Assembly: GCA_965279005.1 (NCBI GenBank)
Contig: CBDIHK010000028.1
Location: 248,001 to 312,000, forward strand
Length of the DNA: 64,000 nucleotides
From: Planctobacterium sp965279005
GTDB lineage: Bacteria; Pseudomonadota; Gammaproteobacteria; Enterobacterales; Alteromonadaceae
Reading direction: 5' to 3'
The position numbers and the translations under genes are program-made. The notes under the pieces are model-generated. The model was not told where the DNA came from. It saw only the letters and a list, made by a program, of their open reading frames with translations, and ran no database searches. Within the stretch, counting starts at the first letter, position 1. The number at the start of each line of letters is the position of its first letter. Of the stretch, positions 55,065-64,000 are shown piece after piece.

Positions 55065-56588
55065 TTAAACTAGATATTTACCTGCCAGCATCATCACCGA
55101 TGCTGCGGTGGGTTTGCCATGCTGCCAATCGCCACCTTCTACGCCGCTGCCGGCAATGTCGATATGGGTATAGGCATGGTCAGTTTTGTCCAGGCCAGAG
55201 GCCACTTGTAAAAACGCCATTGGGAATTGGTGTCCCCTGGCGGTCACGGCGGAAGCAGCATTGTTAGATGACAACAAGTCATCGGCCTTGGTACGTCCCC
55301 GGACAAAGTCATAATCCTCGCGACGGGAACGCGATACCTCAGCAGGATCCGCCCATAAATCACCAGCCTGCGACAAGCTTTGGGAAAGACCGGCTTGGCG
55401 CGCGGTGCCATTTTCGACCAATGCGGTATAGGGACCCATTGCCCTAGCAGCATGGCCAGTCAAGGTTGCAATAGAATAGAACTCAGGGTTGTCTTCGCCT
55501 TCAGCCAATTCCATTAAATGGGTTAATACGTCGCCAAGTACCAAGCGGCCTTCGGCATCGGTATTGCCAATGCGCACCCTAACACCTGCACGGCTAGTGA
55601 TGATCTCATCAGATACAAAGGCTTCGGCACCAATGCTATTGCGTACAGCGCCAATTTCACCGATAACTTTAATACCAGCCGGTTTATATTCAGCCAGCAT
55701 CTTCATAAACCCGGCAACTGCTCCGGCTCCGCCCTTGTCGCGGCTCATGCCGGCCATATGGCCATTGACTTTTAAGTCGGCACCACCGGTATCATAGGTA
55801 ATGCCTTTGCCAGCTAGGTAAAGGGTATGCTGGATAGGACCTGCGCCCTCGTAGGTCATAGTAATGACGCGGGCATTGTGCCTGGGCACTTGCTCGGAAC
55901 AGCGCGCGACGGAATACAGCAGAGGATATTCCTGTTTTAACTTATCCTGGTCACTAATAACTTCAACGGCAACCGGGCTGCCAGCAAGGGTATCTTGGCA
56001 ATATTCAGCCAATTTAGGCGGTGCCATGCGCTCAGGTTCGGTGCCGCAAATATCGCGGGCAACCCGGCAACCTGCGGCAGCAGCGTTTAACCAATCGACG
56101 TTCGCGTCACCAATGACCCCCACGCTTTGCAGCGGTTCTATCTCAGCTTCATCCAGGCTTTCCCTGGCTTCCAGCGGTTGCCACGCCTGTTGGGTAATAG
56201 CCAAATAGCTGACTTCCAATGCCCGGGCATAGGTGTCGCCTTCTGGTGCTTCAACCAATAGCAGCGGGTACTTTACGCCGGCATCAATACAAATTTTGGC
56301 AGCCGTCTTGGCAGCATCGTGGAAACGGCGCACATCATCGTAATAGCGGTCGAGGTCACCGGTTGGGGCAAACACCAAGCGATGCCCGGGTGCCGTTTCG
56401 CTGATAATCAAATTAGCAGATTTGCCAATCCGGGCATCAACATCAGCAGCAGACATGACAGCTTGTTGCAGGGGTTCAACGGAAATATCTGCCGCGTCGG
56501 CGGCGATGACGATAACAGCATCCCAGTGGTTTTGGCCAGTTGTGGCCTCTGGGAAGGTTTTACAATTAACAGCAATTGGAAATGCCAT
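55065..56588 (-). CDS. M17-family leucyl aminopeptidase
   Basis: The 507 residues have the catalytic M17 domain in the C-terminal half: G-K-G-I-T-Y-D-T-G-G, D-K-G-G-A-G, and N342-T-D344-A-E346-G-R348-L with metal-binding D and E and the catalytic arginine. It removes N-terminal amino acids from peptides using two metal ions, in the cytoplasm. The N-terminal domain differs from E. coli PepA, matching the shorter M17 branch. Monocistronic, convergent with the propeller gene. Confidence 0.9.
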   Translation of the reverse strand: MAFPIAVNCKTFPEATTGQNHWDAVIVIAADAADISVEPLQQAVMSAADVDARIGKSANLIISETAPGHRLVFAPTGDLDRYYDDVRRFHDAAKTAAKICIDAGVKYPLLLVEAPEGDTYARALEVSYLAITQQAWQPLEARESLDEAEIEPLQSVGVIGDANVDWLNAAAAGCRVARDICGTEPERMAPPKLAEYCQDTLAGSPVAVEVISDQDKLKQEYPLLYSVARCSEQVPRHNARVITMTYEGAGPIQHTLYLAGKGITYDTGGADLKVNGHMAGMSRDKGGAGAVAGFMKMLAEYKPAGIKVIGEIGAVRNSIGAEAFVSDEIITSRAGVRVRIGNTDAEGRLVLGDVLTHLMELAEGEDNPEFYSIATLTGHAARAMGPYTALVENGTARQAGLSQSLSQAGDLWADPAEVSRSRREDYDFVRGRTKADDLLSSNNAASAVTARGHQFPMAFLQVASGLDKTDHAYTHIDIAGSGVEGGDWQHGKPTAASVMMLAGKYLV

Positions 56589-56629
56589 AATGCACCTTTG
56601 TGAATAATCGAACGGTTATTGTGCGGACT

Positions 56630-57703
56630 TCAATGGGAGTTCTCAAGCTCACCAAATTCAAAAGCCAACTGCTGGCTGTCAGCCTGGCTTGGCATTGCCA
56701 CCTGGAGGCCGACCAGCCTGATGCCGCGCCCGTTTTGCCGCTGTAGGATTTTTTGTAACAGGCTCTTAAACATAGTTTTGTTTAAGCGCTGCATGCGCTG
56801 CTCCATGGTAGTTTGTTGGAAATCCGCAAACTTGAGTTTAATACCCTGGTTATGGATCGCCAGGTTAGGGCTGACTTTTTCCAAACGCTTAGTTAATTTA
56901 GGCAGCAGATCTTCCATTACCTGCCAGACTTGCTCTTCGCTGTAGATATCCTGCGCCAATGTAGTTTCTATACCCACGGATTTGCGTTCACGGCTAACCG
57001 ATACACCACGTTCATCTATGGCATGGCAGCGGTTCCACAACACCGAACCGTACTTGCCGAAACGCTTAAGAAATTGATCTTGCGGGTATTGGCGCACATC
57101 CTGGCAAGTACGCAGGCCCAACTCGGCTAATTTTTCCGCAGTCACCTTGCCCACGCCGGGTATTTTTTTAAGGGGAAGCTGTGCCACAAATCCATCCAGC
57201 TTGTCGGGTGTTATAACGCAAATGCCATTGGGTTTGTTTTCGTCACTGGCAATTTTTGCCACAAACTTAATTGGCGCGACACCGGCAGAAGCAGTAAGGC
57301 CGGTCTCTCGAAAAATCCCAGCCCTGATATCTTGGGCAATACGGGTGGCACTGCCAGCAAAAAGCCCCGATTCAGATACATCCAAGTAAGCCTCATCCAA
57401 AGACAAGGGCTCAATTAAATCGGTATAGCGTTCGAAAATCGCCCTGATTATCCGTGACTCTTCGACGTACTTTTCCATGCGACCTTTGACTAGAGTGAGG
57501 TTTGGGCAGAGTTTTAGCGCTTGTGCCGTGGCCATAGCGGAGCGCACACCAAATTTGCGGGCGGGGTAGTTACAGGTAGAGATAACGCCGCGCCGGTCGG
57601 CACTTCCGCCAATTGCGATAGGAATACCCCGCAACGCTGGATTATCCCGCATTTCTACCGCTGCATAGAAGCAATCCATGTCGATATGGATAAACTTTTT
57701 CAT
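56630..57703 (-). CDS. dinB: DinB, DNA polymerase IV
   Basis: This 357-residue Y-family polymerase has catalytic D8 (I-D-M-D-C-F-Y) and D103-E104 (S-L-D-E-A-Y-L-D), little-finger domain to the end, and a C-terminal Q-L-A-F-E-F clamp-binding motif. Length and residue numbers match E. coli DinB. It performs error-prone bypass of DNA lesions. A consensus SOS box lies 47 bases upstream (57750-57765), so it should be induced by DNA damage. Confidence 0.95.
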   Translation of the reverse strand: MKKFIHIDMDCFYAAVEMRDNPALRGIPIAIGGSADRRGVISTCNYPARKFGVRSAMATAQALKLCPNLTLVKGRMEKYVEESRIIRAIFERYTDLIEPLSLDEAYLDVSESGLFAGSATRIAQDIRAGIFRETGLTASAGVAPIKFVAKIASDENKPNGICVITPDKLDGFVAQLPLKKIPGVGKVTAEKLAELGLRTCQDVRQYPQDQFLKRFGKYGSVLWNRCHAIDERGVSVSRERKSVGIETTLAQDIYSEEQVWQVMEDLLPKLTKRLEKVSPNLAIHNQGIKLKFADFQQTTMEQRMQRLNKTMFKSLLQKILQRQNGRGIRLVGLQVAMPSQADSQQLAFEFGELENSH

Positions 57704-57749
57704 CGGCCTATTGTGGCTAAATTACTTGCTCGCAGTTTAACAGTAACAA

Positions 57750-57765
57750 CTGTTTAAATATACAG
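57750..57765. promoter_or_regulatory. LexA (SOS) box
   Basis: CTGTTTAAATATACAG matches the CTG-N10-CAG consensus exactly, with an AT-rich centre. It is between divergent dinB (start 57703) and the ABC ATPase gene (start 57867) and could repress either or both; dinB is the expected target. Confidence 0.88.
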
Positions 57766-57866
57766 TTTCTTATCTGGGTACCCAGAACCCGTTATTGCTT
57801 TCTTCACCTTTTTTTCACATCGGTTTTGTTAGTTTGCAGCAAACGCAACAAAAACAGGTACTCCCC

Positions 57867-58583
57867 ATGCATCCATTTATTGAATTGCGCAATATCCAGC
57901 ACGGCTACAGCCTAGGTAAACAGAACATTAACCTGTTCTGTGATCTAAATCTGAAAATTGAACAAGGTGAATCTGTAGCTTTAACCGGCAGCTCCGGTGC
58001 TGGGAAGTCAACCTTACTATTGCTAATGGCAGGGCTCGAACAAGCCAGGTCTGGTGCCCTGGCGTTCCACAATGGAGTGCGAAATGGCAACCTAATAGAG
58101 CTGAAACAAAGCTCTGGATTTATCTTCCAGCAATTCCACCTGTTGCCAGAACTAGACGCCCTCAACAACCTGGCATTGCCGCTAAAGTTGCGCGGCAATA
58201 GAGAAGCACTCGACCAAGCCCACCACTGGCTGGCGCTAGTGGGACTTGCTGGCCGCGGTAAACACCGGCCAAGCCAGCTTAGCGGTGGCGAACAACAACG
58301 CATCGCCATAGCGCGGGCCCTGATCACCCAACCCAAATTTATCTTCGCCGATGAACCCACCGGCAACCTAGACGAAACCACTAGTGCAGGCATTGTGGAA
58401 CTGCTGTTTGACTTAGTGTCGGCACAAAATAGCGCGCTTATCCTAGTCACCCATGACCTGATGCTTGCGCACCGTTGCCAACGGGTTTTGCAGCTGCAAC
58501 AAGGTCAATTACACAGTATTAATTCCGAGCAAATACTAGCCGCCAAGCCACAATTAGCGACTGCTATGTTGGCTAGGGGATAG
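57867..58583 (+). CDS. ybbA: ABC transporter ATP-binding protein (YbbA/LolD-like)
   Basis: The ATPase has about 238 residues, with Walker A G-S-S-G-A-G-K-S-T, signature L-S-G-G-E-Q-Q-R, and Walker B F-I-F-A-D-E-P-T-G-N-L-D, which places it with LolD/MacB/YbbA. The ATG at 57867 gives the family N-terminus; the frame is open to 57795. It is 3 bases before a large FtsX-type permease gene, so the two encode one complex. Confidence 0.9.
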   Translation: MHPFIELRNIQHGYSLGKQNINLFCDLNLKIEQGESVALTGSSGAGKSTLLLLMAGLEQARSGALAFHNGVRNGNLIELKQSSGFIFQQFHLLPELDALNNLALPLKLRGNREALDQAHHWLALVGLAGRGKHRPSQLSGGEQQRIAIARALITQPKFIFADEPTGNLDETTSAGIVELLFDLVSAQNSALILVTHDLMLAHRCQRVLQLQQGQLHSINSEQILAAKPQLATAMLARG

Positions 58584-58586
58584 GGT

Positions 58587-61097
58587 ATGTCGAGTTTAAA
58601 CCAGCACAATATCCGCCATTTAGCTGGCATTGCAGCTAGGCAAACTTGGCAACAACTGCTTCACGCCGATGGCCGGATTATAGCCGTCAGCCAGTTATTG
58701 CTATTGAGTTGCTTGTTATGCCTGATGATGACTATTGCCAGTATCCAAGCGTCATTGCAGCAAAATATTGAGCAATTGCTGGGTGCCGATATGGTAATCA
58801 GCCTAACAGCTGAGCTTAGCCCTGCCCAACGGCAAAAACTCGCATCAATGGCAACAGGGCTATCCTATGCCCGGCTGCATGACATCACATTAACTAATAA
58901 CGACAAATGGCAAACTGGCCAGATAAAGCTTGTCGATAGTGCCTATCCATTGCAGGGGGAGCTTAAAATTGGCCAATATCTTGGCCACGAAGGTGTTTCT
59001 ATTGGACGAGGCCCACAACCCAATGAAATCTGGTTGGATAGCCGGTTCTACCAAGCTTTGGGCATCAACATTGGGGATCCGGTTACCATCGCCGGGCACA
59101 CCCTAGTGGTTAGCGCTATCTTGGTGCACGAACCAGATAGATTATTGGAAGGCCATTCTGTAGCAATGCGCGCCATGGCGAGTATAGAAGGTGAACTAGC
59201 AAGCTCCCTCCAACCTGAACATGGAACCCATCGCTATGCCATCCTCGCCACTAATGCCCAAGCTGAAACCATCAAAGATTGGTCAACAGGCCTGGCTACG
59301 GCAAGGGTATTGTCGAAACAAACTGGCCACCCACTGGCCAGTTTTTGGCAACGTACCCAAAACTTCTTGGGCTTGGTGGCTACCGTACTGCTGTTAATGA
59401 TGGCAATCGCTTTCAATATGGCAGGGCAAAGGCAAAACAACCGGGATCGCTTCCGCTTTAGCCTGTATTACAGTTTTGGCATGTCCCGCCCTATGGCACT
59501 TGTAGTCATGTTGTTATTGTGGCTATTTCAGTTCTTACTTTTGCTTATTCCTGCCAGTTTGGTTGCGCTGCTACTGGGTGACCTCATCTTATCCCGCCTA
59601 GAAAGCAACAATGTACTGCCTTTGTCACTTGGTTCCGCATGGCAGGCAAAAGCCTGGTTACAAGCGAGTACACTAACCGGCTTGTTAACCCTATTGCTGC
59701 ACTTGCCAAACTGGTTCGCCCTGGTGAGTAACAGCACAGGACAACTTTTAAAACAACAAAGCCAGGCCATAAAGCCCCGCTACCAATCTGCATTTACCTT
59801 ACTCGGCATAAGTGCCCTGGCATTGATATTTACTGACAACCCTTTGCTTAGCGCAATGACACTATCCGGTCTCGCAATGGCTCTGGGTATTATGCTTATA
59901 TTCACTTGGCTATTACTAGCACTGGCCAACATACTTGGACAAAAGCAAGGTGGCATGTTGGCTTTTTGCATCTATTTGATGCGCCAACGCCTCGCCAGTA
60001 AGGGTCTGCAAATTATGGGATTGGGTCTGTGTTTAACCTTGGTGTTATTTTGTTTAATGCTGATGCGGGACTTTAGCTCGGCATTATCTGTATACAGCCG
60101 TGACCAAGACGGCAACCTATTAGTAAGCCAGGCCAACCAGGAACAAGCCGATGCCCTAGGTGCTTGGGCACAAAAACACGACTCAGAAGTGATACAACTC
60201 AAGCCATACCAATTTGCCCAGCTAACCCATGTCAACCAGGTACCATTGCATGAATTTGCTAAACACCCCAGCGAAGCATTGGCCACCGTTTCCAATCAGA
60301 TCCGTTTGCACAACACCCAAGCTGTACCCGACAACAACCTAGTGCTGCGGGGTGAGTGGTGGCAGGCAACAGATAACGATTGGCAACAAATATCAGCCGA
60401 AGAGGAAGTCTTGACCGACCTCGGCCTGAACCTTGGCGACATTTTGCGTTTTCAAGTAGGCGAATCGGCATTGGAGTTCACTTTGGTAGCAGAGCACGGT
60501 TACAAGCCAGGCGCGGGAGCCATTACATTCTGGTTTCAAATTCCAGCAACTGCCCGCGAAAAACTGCCCGTTCCTATCCACTATATGGGTAGCCTGGAAC
60601 TTCCTGATCACGCATGGCCTGAATTGGGCGATGTTTGGCAACAGTTTCCGACTTTAAAAATGTTACCCATGAAAGAGGTAATGACCGGGTTTGATCAAGT
60701 CCTTAGCTTAGTCAATGGCACATTACTGAGTTTTGCCGCATTATTGTTAATAATGACTTTGTTAGTTATTGCAGCGACTGTGCAAGGCTACTTGGCAGCA
60801 GATAAAGTCAAAAATGGCCTGCTATTATCCTTTGGCTACAGCAAGGCGGATTGCGTCAGGTTAAGCCTCTATGAGTGGCTGGTAACCGGGATCATTGCCG
60901 CTATCGGCGCTGTTTTTGGCACCCTGGTTATTGGCAATATGATGTACCAGTCGCAATTTGCCATGCCCTACCGGCCCGATATCCTGTGGTTGGGGCTTTC
61001 TTGCCTGTCAGCCCTGGTATTGACCACTGCGATAGGGGCCTGGAGCAACCGCGCTGGCTTAAATATACCAGCGAGACAACTGCTCATGCCGGAATAA
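58587..61097 (+). CDS. ybbP: FtsX-type ABC permease (YbbP-like)
   Basis: The 836 residues have one N-terminal membrane helix, a large periplasmic domain, a central block of helices (about 260-480), a second periplasmic domain and three final helices with the FtsX/MacB core near 680-830. Length matches YbbP (about 800). YbbA-YbbP complexes act in envelope lipid or lipoprotein homeostasis by mechanotransmission; the exact cargo is unknown. It ends at a perfect-palindrome terminator. Confidence 0.88.
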   Translation: MSSLNQHNIRHLAGIAARQTWQQLLHADGRIIAVSQLLLLSCLLCLMMTIASIQASLQQNIEQLLGADMVISLTAELSPAQRQKLASMATGLSYARLHDITLTNNDKWQTGQIKLVDSAYPLQGELKIGQYLGHEGVSIGRGPQPNEIWLDSRFYQALGINIGDPVTIAGHTLVVSAILVHEPDRLLEGHSVAMRAMASIEGELASSLQPEHGTHRYAILATNAQAETIKDWSTGLATARVLSKQTGHPLASFWQRTQNFLGLVATVLLLMMAIAFNMAGQRQNNRDRFRFSLYYSFGMSRPMALVVMLLLWLFQFLLLLIPASLVALLLGDLILSRLESNNVLPLSLGSAWQAKAWLQASTLTGLLTLLLHLPNWFALVSNSTGQLLKQQSQAIKPRYQSAFTLLGISALALIFTDNPLLSAMTLSGLAMALGIMLIFTWLLLALANILGQKQGGMLAFCIYLMRQRLASKGLQIMGLGLCLTLVLFCLMLMRDFSSALSVYSRDQDGNLLVSQANQEQADALGAWAQKHDSEVIQLKPYQFAQLTHVNQVPLHEFAKHPSEALATVSNQIRLHNTQAVPDNNLVLRGEWWQATDNDWQQISAEEEVLTDLGLNLGDILRFQVGESALEFTLVAEHGYKPGAGAITFWFQIPATAREKLPVPIHYMGSLELPDHAWPELGDVWQQFPTLKMLPMKEVMTGFDQVLSLVNGTLLSFAALLLIMTLLVIAATVQGYLAADKVKNGLLLSFGYSKADCVRLSLYEWLVTGIIAAIGAVFGTLVIGNMMYQSQFAMPYRPDILWLGLSCLSALVLTTAIGAWSNRAGLNIPARQLLMPE

Positions 61098-61119
61098 AAA
61101 CGGCGGCAGCTGAGTTTTT

Positions 61120-61142
61120 CTAGGGCTAATTAGCCCTAGTTT
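61120..61142 (+). terminator. Rho-independent terminator after ybbP-like gene
   Basis: CTAGGGCTAATTAGCCCTAG is a perfect 20-base palindrome immediately followed by TTT, beginning 23 bases after the permease stop. Confidence 0.8.
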
Positions 61143-61230
61143 AGTAGATGGAGCCTGGGCTTGTTGTCATCCCAGCTCAGCGGACAAACCAAAGCTGATA
61201 TCATATTCTTACACAAGACGTAGCCAACAC

Positions 61231-61932
61231 ATGAATGAAACCGCACTGCATATTTTAGTGGTCGAAGATCAGATAGATTTAGCCCAAAACATAGGTGATT
61301 TCTTGTCACAACAAGGGCATACCTTGGATTTCGCCAGTAACGGTAAGCAAGGCTTGGATTTGGCCTTGAGCCAACCGTTTGACCTTATTATTTTGGACAT
61401 AATGCTGCCAGGTATCGATGGTTTGGAAGTCTGCAACCAGCTAAGGCAAAAAGCAGACCGGCATATCCCGGTGTTGATGCTGACTGCCAGGGATACGCTG
61501 CAGGATAAGATTGACGGCTTTAGCCAAGGTGCTGACGATTATCTGACCAAACCCTTCGAGTTGGCCGAGCTCGCGGTGAGATGTATCGCATTGTCTAGGC
61601 GTCACCTATTGCAGGCAAACCACAAGGTCAACATTGGCGATTTAGTCATAGACCGCAAGCTTAAGCAAGTCAGTCGCGAAGGCAAAGTATTAAATATCAG
61701 CCACATGCACTACCGGATATTGCAAGTTTTGGCCGAAGCCTACCCGCAGGCAGTAACGCGCAGCCAACTGAGCCAAAAACTGTGGCAAGACGAACCCACA
61801 GAATCTGATGCCCTGCGTTCCCATATCTACCAATTGCGGCAAATATTGGACAAACCCTTTACCAGCAATATGCTGAAAACCATCCACGGGGTAGGCTTTG
61901 CTCTGGATATCCCTAGCAAGGATAAACCATGA
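61231..61932 (+). CDS. OmpR-family response regulator
   Basis: The 233 residues comprise a receiver with D56 (D-L-I-I-L-D-I-M-L-P) and K105 (Y-L-T-K-P-F), plus a winged-helix output ending in K-T-I-H-G-V-G-F-A-L. Its stop overlaps the start of the downstream kinase (ATGA). Its position next to the ybbAP-like genes suggests envelope stress control, which is inference. Confidence 0.92.
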   Translation: MNETALHILVVEDQIDLAQNIGDFLSQQGHTLDFASNGKQGLDLALSQPFDLIILDIMLPGIDGLEVCNQLRQKADRHIPVLMLTARDTLQDKIDGFSQGADDYLTKPFELAELAVRCIALSRRHLLQANHKVNIGDLVIDRKLKQVSREGKVLNISHMHYRILQVLAEAYPQAVTRSQLSQKLWQDEPTESDALRSHIYQLRQILDKPFTSNMLKTIHGVGFALDIPSKDKP

Positions 61933-63208
61933 GGCAAAACAAAAAGTTCAAAAGTTTCAAAACCGCGGTAATAATGCAGTTTTGCGGTTTTATCCTCGCC
62001 ACCTGCCTGCTGTTTTCCTTTTTTAATTTTATGTTCCTTTACACCCTGGAAGACGCTTTTTTACTTAAAATGGTGACCAACGAGGCCGATTACCTGGAAC
62101 AAAGCTACAAACAAACTGGACAGTGGCCATCACCGCGCTACGACAATATGCGATTGCATTTTGCCAAATCCGATTTACCTGAGTTGATTATCATGGGGCT
62201 GGAACAAGAACCAAGGGCTACAGAGTTCTTTGGGGAAGACGGCAAGCATTATCATTTATACCGCATCGCCAATCATGGTGATACATTCTTGCTATCAGAA
62301 GTCAGTGACCAATTGGAAGTCAGGCCAATGCGCACTGTTTATTTGGTATTTTTGAGTATCCTTGCCAGCTTATTGACTGCCCTCGCCTGCTGGCTTGCCT
62401 GGAAGCTTTCTCGAAAGTTGATTATGCCATTGAGCAATTTGGCGGAATTAGTTCACCAAACCAAACCCCAGCAACTCCCAGCAGAGTTTGCGCACCAATA
62501 CCCCAACAATGAAATAGGCCAGCTAGCGCTAACCTTGGAGCACGCTATGCAGCAAATACGCGACTTCGTCGATCGCGAACAGCAGTTTACCCGCGATGCC
62601 AGCCACGAACTGCGCACGCCAGTGGCCATTGTCAAAAGCGCCATCACTTTGTTACAGCAAAACCCAAAGCTCGATCACAACGCACAGCGCCAGCTCAAAA
62701 CCATCAGCCGGGCCTGCCTGAATATGGAGCAATCGGTGAATACCCTATTGTCATTGGCACGCAAAGACACGAGTGAACCAACAGAACAGATCCAACTGTT
62801 GGCCGAAGTGGAGGCCAGCATAGTCCAATTGCCACCATCTGCTGGAAAAACAAAGAAGTCGCAGTAGAAGTTGAAAATCCCCAGCCAGCTCAGCATCGCC
62901 GCGAAACCTTGGCGCAGTCCGGATATTGTTGGCCAACCTGAATCAGCAAACGCTTTTCCAATATACTTTTGAAGGTGAAATCCGTGTCATGTGGCAGGGT
63001 GGCCAAACTGGTGATTAGCGACTCCGGACCCGGCATAGAAAGTCGACATAGAAGAAAAGTTATTTGGAGCCCATGGTAAAAAGGCCGCAATAGCCAGGGG
63101 TTTTGGCATTGGTCCTTTCCATTGTCAAAAAGGCTGTGTGAACACCATGGCTACCAAATCACAATCGACCATAGCCACCCAGGTACAACAGTGAAAATAA
63201 AATTCTAG
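61929..63208 (+). pseudogene. Sensor histidine kinase, frameshifted in its ATPase domain
   Basis: An open frame of 312 residues (to 62867) has two membrane helices, HAMP and HisKA (D-A-S-H-E-L-R-T-P) and then leaves frame. Further coding is visible in other frames: H-L-L-E-N-K after an A5 run at 62846-62850, L-V-I-S-D-S-G-P-G-I-E, G-F-G-I-G, and a terminal H-P-G-T-T-V-K-I-K-F ending at TAG 63206-63208. These are the parts of a normal HATPase domain. At least four indels are needed. Sequence error, especially at homopolymers, is as likely as true decay. Partner of the regulator at 61231. Confidence 0.75.
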
Positions 63209-63247
63209 CTTTTCACTTTTTTCACCGAGGGCTCAGGCGTTGCAATG

Positions 63248-64000
63248 TTAAAATTCGACCCGTGCCGGTAATTGCAGCATTTGTACGGCAAATTGGCTTA
63301 CGGTTAGCGGCGTTATACTTTTGTCTTTTTAGTGCAGCGCTGGCACCATTAAATTGCTGCACGTCCATTACATAATGGTTACTGCTGCCAGGCGTCCAGG
63401 TAATAGCAGTTTTCGCTAAAAACTCATGGTTTTTAGTCCATTGCTCGGCTCCTCCATTTACCCCTTCCTCCAATAAGAACCCCGGATGCACAGTTACCGT
63501 GGTGGCAAATGGAAACCTGAGGGTATCGAAAACTGCCCCTTAGTCAAGACCAAGCGCGTGTCTTTATCGATTTGAATCGTATTAACAACGCTAACCGGTG
63601 CGTTGTGGCTTAAAAATATCCACTAGATAATCAGGCCAGCCCATCTACCGCCAATGAGCGCAGTACAAAAACCGTAAAACGCTGTTTCTTTGGCATCATT
63701 AGGCTGTCTAAATAGCTTGCTCCAATCAATTTCCAGTGTATGGCCAATGGAAAACGCCCCCTGGGTAAAGGCATTGATCCAATTGGCGTCAAGGCAAAAG
63801 TAGCGCAGGCTTTCCGAGGGTAACAAGTTGCTATCAGGCAACAAATGGTTAAAGGGGATCCCTTCTAGCTTTTGCCAAGCTTGGAAACTGCTTAAGCAGG
63901 CTTTTGGGAATAGATTGCGTCGGCTTTTGCGGTTGGCAAAAGGCAAATGGGTAACATTGGGGTACTGGCTATTTTGCGCAATCTGCGCTTGCTTTATCGC
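63248..64000 (-). pseudogene. Partial, frameshifted uncharacterised protein at right edge
   Basis: The frame is open leftward from the window edge through 63623, so the true start lies beyond 64000. It includes L-P-D-S-N-L-L-P-S-E-S-L-R-Y-F and T-Q-G-A-F-S-I-G. Coding similarity continues in shifted frames after an A5 run at 63667-63671 and a CCC at 63640-63642 (V-D-G-W-P-D-Y-L-V-D in the repaired reading). It ends with F-A-V-Q-M-L-Q-L-P-A-R-V-E-F and a stop at 63248. It resembles the C-terminus of large uncharacterised proteobacterial proteins; no function is claimed. Converges on the broken kinase. Confidence 0.6.

Noticed and set aside
62846..63208. Programmed frameshifting in the kinase gene
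   Set aside because: Several indels in different directions would be needed and no slippery site with a downstream structure is apparent; sequence error or decay explains it better.
1..64000. tRNA, rRNA, riboswitch or complete insertion sequence
   Set aside because: None was recognised by reading; the gaps upstream of mgtE and proB are too short for typical metal or amino-acid riboswitches, and no transposase gene is present.

Overview
The window looks like a chromosomal segment of a moderate-GC gammaproteobacterium, probably marine. TamA/TamB, MgtE, RimK and DinB, the LexA-type SOS box and the abundance of PAS, chemotaxis and two-component proteins all fit that group. The genus is not resolved, and no rRNA, tRNA or CRISPR array was seen. 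Layout from left to right: (1) 0-9.5 kb carries two small proteins, then a leftward block for a CorA/ZntB-type transporter, an MgtE Mg2+ channel and the outer-membrane assembly pair TamA-TamB. (2) 9.7-14.6 kb runs rightward: a membrane-anchored DUF155 protein, rimK with an aspartoacylase-like hydrolase and a retropepsin-like RimB protease, a duplicated-motif secreted protein and a universal stress protein. (3) 14.7-22.8 kb is the most coherent unit. A sigma-54 activator with a degenerate receiver faces a candidate sigma-54 promoter (16302-16319), followed by an uninterrupted series: two small proteins, putP, proB, proA, proC and an MscS channel. I read this as a proline uptake, synthesis and release operon for osmotic stress. 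(4) 22.9-49.3 kb is mixed: a BdlA-like PAS chemoreceptor, DAACS and NhaC-type transporters, LysE, GNAT, a PhyH dioxygenase, a metzincin protease, a beta-lactamase-fold hydrolase, a PRC-barrel protein, a PhnD-like sensor with a hybrid kinase, a CocE hydrolase, an MBL hydrolase, a TetR-AraC pair with palindromic operators, a PEBP protein, an aldose-sugar dehydrogenase and an MFS carrier. (5) 49.4-55.1 kb is bracketed by two clusters of one palindromic repeat family. It holds an EvgS-like kinase and regulator plus a 759-residue protein joining a helical N-terminus to a lectin-like beta-propeller; this is the best candidate for an acquired module. (6) 55-64 kb has an M17 aminopeptidase, SOS-controlled dinB, a YbbA/YbbP-type ABC exporter with its own two-component system, and a right end where two convergent genes are broken by many single-base indels. 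Those look more like sequence errors at a contig end than true decay. The strongest items for follow-up are the sigma-54/proline/MscS operon, the repeat-bracketed toxin-like propeller module, and the internally repetitive AraC regulator with its palindromic operator region.
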